Assembly (NCBI GenBank): GCA_902797705.1
Contig: CADBTX010000033.1
Coordinates: 1 to 7,837 of the forward strand
Origin: an uncultured Lachnospiraceae bacterium
GTDB taxonomy: Bacteria > Bacillota > Clostridia > Lachnospirales > Lachnospiraceae
Reading direction: 5' to 3'
Length of the DNA: 7,837 nucleotides
The notes below the pieces were generated by a model, which was given only the letters and a program-made list of their open reading frames with translations, searched no databases and was not told the DNA's origin. A program made the translations under genes and the position numbers. Below, one piece after another: positions 6,244 through 7,837 of the stretch (its first letter is position 1; every line of letters begins with the position of its first letter).

Positions 6244-6696
6244 TTGGAATCCGAAAATACCTTGGCAAACAATATGATAACGACCTATGGCAGGGAGCTG
6301 GAGATGCTCTTTGCCTACATCCCGTATTTTTCCGGGAAGGACAACGTATTCGCGAAGAAATATGACGGAGCCCAGGGGGAATCGAATCTTAACTTCCCCG
6401 TATTTGATTCCGTGCTCCTGGATTTTGTGAAGAAGGCTTCCAAGACCAGCCTTATGAACAGAAATTATCCCTATGTCTATTCCAGGAACAGGATAAGGAC
6501 CCATGAGGATGAGAGAAAGTTCATCAAAAACTGCACCATAAGGAATGTGGATGACTTAAGGGGCTTTCTTTCAAAGTATGTCCTGGAGGGAATGCACCGG
6601 GGTCCTGCCTGGGCAGAGGGAGCAAATGAAGGGATCTATCTGGCGGTCTTAAGTAAATTTAAGGAAATGATGGATTTTTACAGAAAGCCCAGATGA
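6244..6696 (+). CDS. conserved-looking hypothetical protein, 150 aa
   Basis: I cannot assign a function. The protein is soluble, with no signal peptide or membrane segment. Visible features are an N-terminal helix (residues about 9-25), an aromatic stretch FAYIPYFSGKDNVFAKKYDG (23-42), a Tyr/Arg-rich segment NRNYPYVYSRNRIRTHEDER (72-91), and a C-terminal part reading LRGFLSKYVLEGMHRGPAWAEGANEGIYL (105-133) before a final helix. The C-terminal Gly/Trp/Glu pattern resembles unnamed Lachnospiraceae proteins I have seen, but I have no domain name for it. It lies 52 bases after the 699-residue gene and 27 bases before purL. The start is TTG, supported by AAGGAGG at six bases. Codon use matches the neighbours, so there is no sign of recent transfer. 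Association with the preceding protein is suggested by position only. Confidence 0.75.
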   Translation: MESENTLANNMITTYGRELEMLFAYIPYFSGKDNVFAKKYDGAQGESNLNFPVFDSVLLDFVKKASKTSLMNRNYPYVYSRNRIRTHEDERKFIKNCTIRNVDDLRGFLSKYVLEGMHRGPAWAEGANEGIYLAVLSKFKEMMDFYRKPR

Positions 6697-6723
6697 CAGT
6701 GTTTTTGAGGAACAGAGGATAAG

Positions 6724-7837
6724 ATGGTAAGACGGATTTTTGTTGAAAAAAAGCAACCCTATGCGGTTCATGCGGCTGAGCTGCAGCATGAGATACACGA
6801 ATTCCTGGGACTGAAGTCGGTTAAGGTAAGGTATCTCATCCGCTATGATATTGAGAACATCAGTCCCGAGGTATATAAAAGGGCCTGCAAATGCGTATTT
6901 TCTGAGCCTCCCGTGGATATACTCCGGGAAGAGAGCTTCGAATACGGCAGGGATGATAAAGTATTTGCGGTGGAAGCCCTTCCGGGTCAGTTCGATCAGA
7001 GAGCGGATTCCGCTGAGCAGTGCATAAGATTCTTAAAGGGCAGTGAGGAAGCCATAGTCCGCACCGCTGAGGTCTATGTGCTGTCCGGCATAAAGAGCGA
7101 CCGGGAATTAAAGCTCATTAAGGACTACGTGATGAATCCCGTGGATTCCAGGATAGCCGGCGTAAAAAAAGGAACTACCTTAAAGCAGGACTATCCGGAG
7201 CCCGGGGATATAGAGATCATAAAGGGATTCAGGACCATGGGGGATGAGGATTTTGAAAAGCTCTATAACTCCCTTAATCTCGCCATGACACTGAAGGATC
7301 TTCAGCATATCAGGACCTATTTCAGGGATAAGGAAAAAAGGGATCCCTACATGACGGAGATCAGGGTGCTTGATACATACTGGTCCGACCACTGCCGCCA
7401 TACCACCTTCCTTACGGAATTAAAGGATGTAAAGATCCCGGAGGGTTATTATGCGGCTCCAATAAAGAGGGCCTGGGAGAGATATCTTTCCGCCAGGGAT
7501 GAGGTTTACGGTGAAAGAGTCTCGGAAAAGGGAGGCGACAAGTTCATCTGCCTTATGGACATAGCCACCATGGGGGCCAGAAGCTTAAAAAGAAAGGGAC
7601 TTCTTCAGGATGAGGAGGAGTCAAATGAGATAAACGCCTGCTCCATAGTGGTGCCGGTGGAATTAAAGGACGAAAAGGGTGCGAAGTACAGGGAAAACTG
7701 GCTCGTGATGTTTAAGAACGAGACCCACAATCATCCCACTGAGATAGAGCCCTTCGGCGGAGCGGCTACCTGCATAGGCGGAGCCATAAGAGACCCGCTC
7801 TCCGGAAGATCTTACGTATATGCCGCCATGCGCGTTA
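6724..7837 (+). CDS. purL: phosphoribosylformylglycinamidine synthase, large clostridial type, N-terminal 371 codons (3' truncated by window)
   Basis: FGAM synthase converts FGAR, glutamine and ATP to FGAM in step four of purine synthesis, in the cytosol. The frame is open from ATG 6724 to the window edge with no stop. Residues 1 to about 140 form the PurS-like N-terminal region. A linker follows, with LKDLQHIRTYFRD (about 190-202) leading into TEIRVLDTYWSDHCRHTTF, where SDHCRH is at residues 221-226. KNETHNHPTEIEPFGGAATCIGGAIRD (331-357) is the catalytic and metal/ATP-binding signature of the first synthase domain. The single-chain clostridial form is usually about 1,250 residues with a C-terminal glutaminase domain, which lies beyond this window. 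AGAGG (6714-6718) sits five bases before the ATG. There is no purine riboswitch or promoter in the 27-base gap, so it is probably read from upstream. Cys350, where many homologues have Gly, is a minor variation. Confidence 0.95.
   Translation, partial: MVRRIFVEKKQPYAVHAAELQHEIHEFLGLKSVKVRYLIRYDIENISPEVYKRACKCVFSEPPVDILREESFEYGRDDKVFAVEALPGQFDQRADSAEQCIRFLKGSEEAIVRTAEVYVLSGIKSDRELKLIKDYVMNPVDSRIAGVKKGTTLKQDYPEPGDIEIIKGFRTMGDEDFEKLYNSLNLAMTLKDLQHIRTYFRDKEKRDPYMTEIRVLDTYWSDHCRHTTFLTELKDVKIPEGYYAAPIKRAWERYLSARDEVYGERVSEKGGDKFICLMDIATMGARSLKRKGLLQDEEESNEINACSIVVPVELKDEKGAKYRENWLVMFKNETHNHPTEIEPFGGAATCIGGAIRDPLSGRSYVYAAMRV

Noticed and set aside
6845..7027. 60-codon plus-strand frame within purL
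   Set aside because: It is in another frame of the intact purL coding sequence.

Overview
The window looks like chromosomal DNA of a Gram-positive Clostridia, most likely an uncultured or rumen/gut Lachnospiraceae. The reasons are the clpC / small 'endosialidase-like' gene / radA run, a clostridial-type large purL, an NhaC-family antiporter, strong AGGAGG-type ribosome binding sites, frequent AGG/AGA and ATA codons, and moderate G+C. This assignment rests on recognition, not on a search. I see no mobile element, CRISPR array, prophage or toxin locus.

Bases 1-2250 hold a plus-strand run: the 3' end of clpC (AAA+ unfoldase of the Clp protease), a 136-residue protein of unknown function often given the doubtful name 'endosialidase', and radA (DNA recombination/repair ATPase). 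The last two overlap by one base (TGATG). The run ends in a GC-rich hairpin on the radA stop codon and then a symmetrical A/T-flanked hairpin that can terminate transcription from both sides. A tRNA-Trp(CCA) gene converges on it from the minus strand.

Bases 2329-2563 form a divergent intergenic region. It carries candidate promoters for the tRNA (minus strand) and a very good promoter, TTGTTT-17-TATAAT, for the plus-strand genes. The 90-base leader after that promoter contains hairpins, and two copies of one heptamer compete for the same complement. It is a candidate cis-regulatory RNA in front of the antiporter gene.

Bases 2564-7837 hold four closely spaced plus-strand genes: an NhaC-family Na+/H+ antiporter, a 699-residue protein with an N-terminal cyclic-nucleotide-binding-like fold and a long unknown remainder, a 150-residue unknown protein, and the first 371 codons of purL (purine synthesis), cut by the window edge. 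The gaps are 22, 52 and 27 bases with no clear internal terminator or promoter, so one transcript is plausible. The two unknown genes both start at TTG behind good ribosome binding sites. The most novel material is the leader RNA and the pair of unknown proteins, which may act together. No function for them is proven by the sequence.
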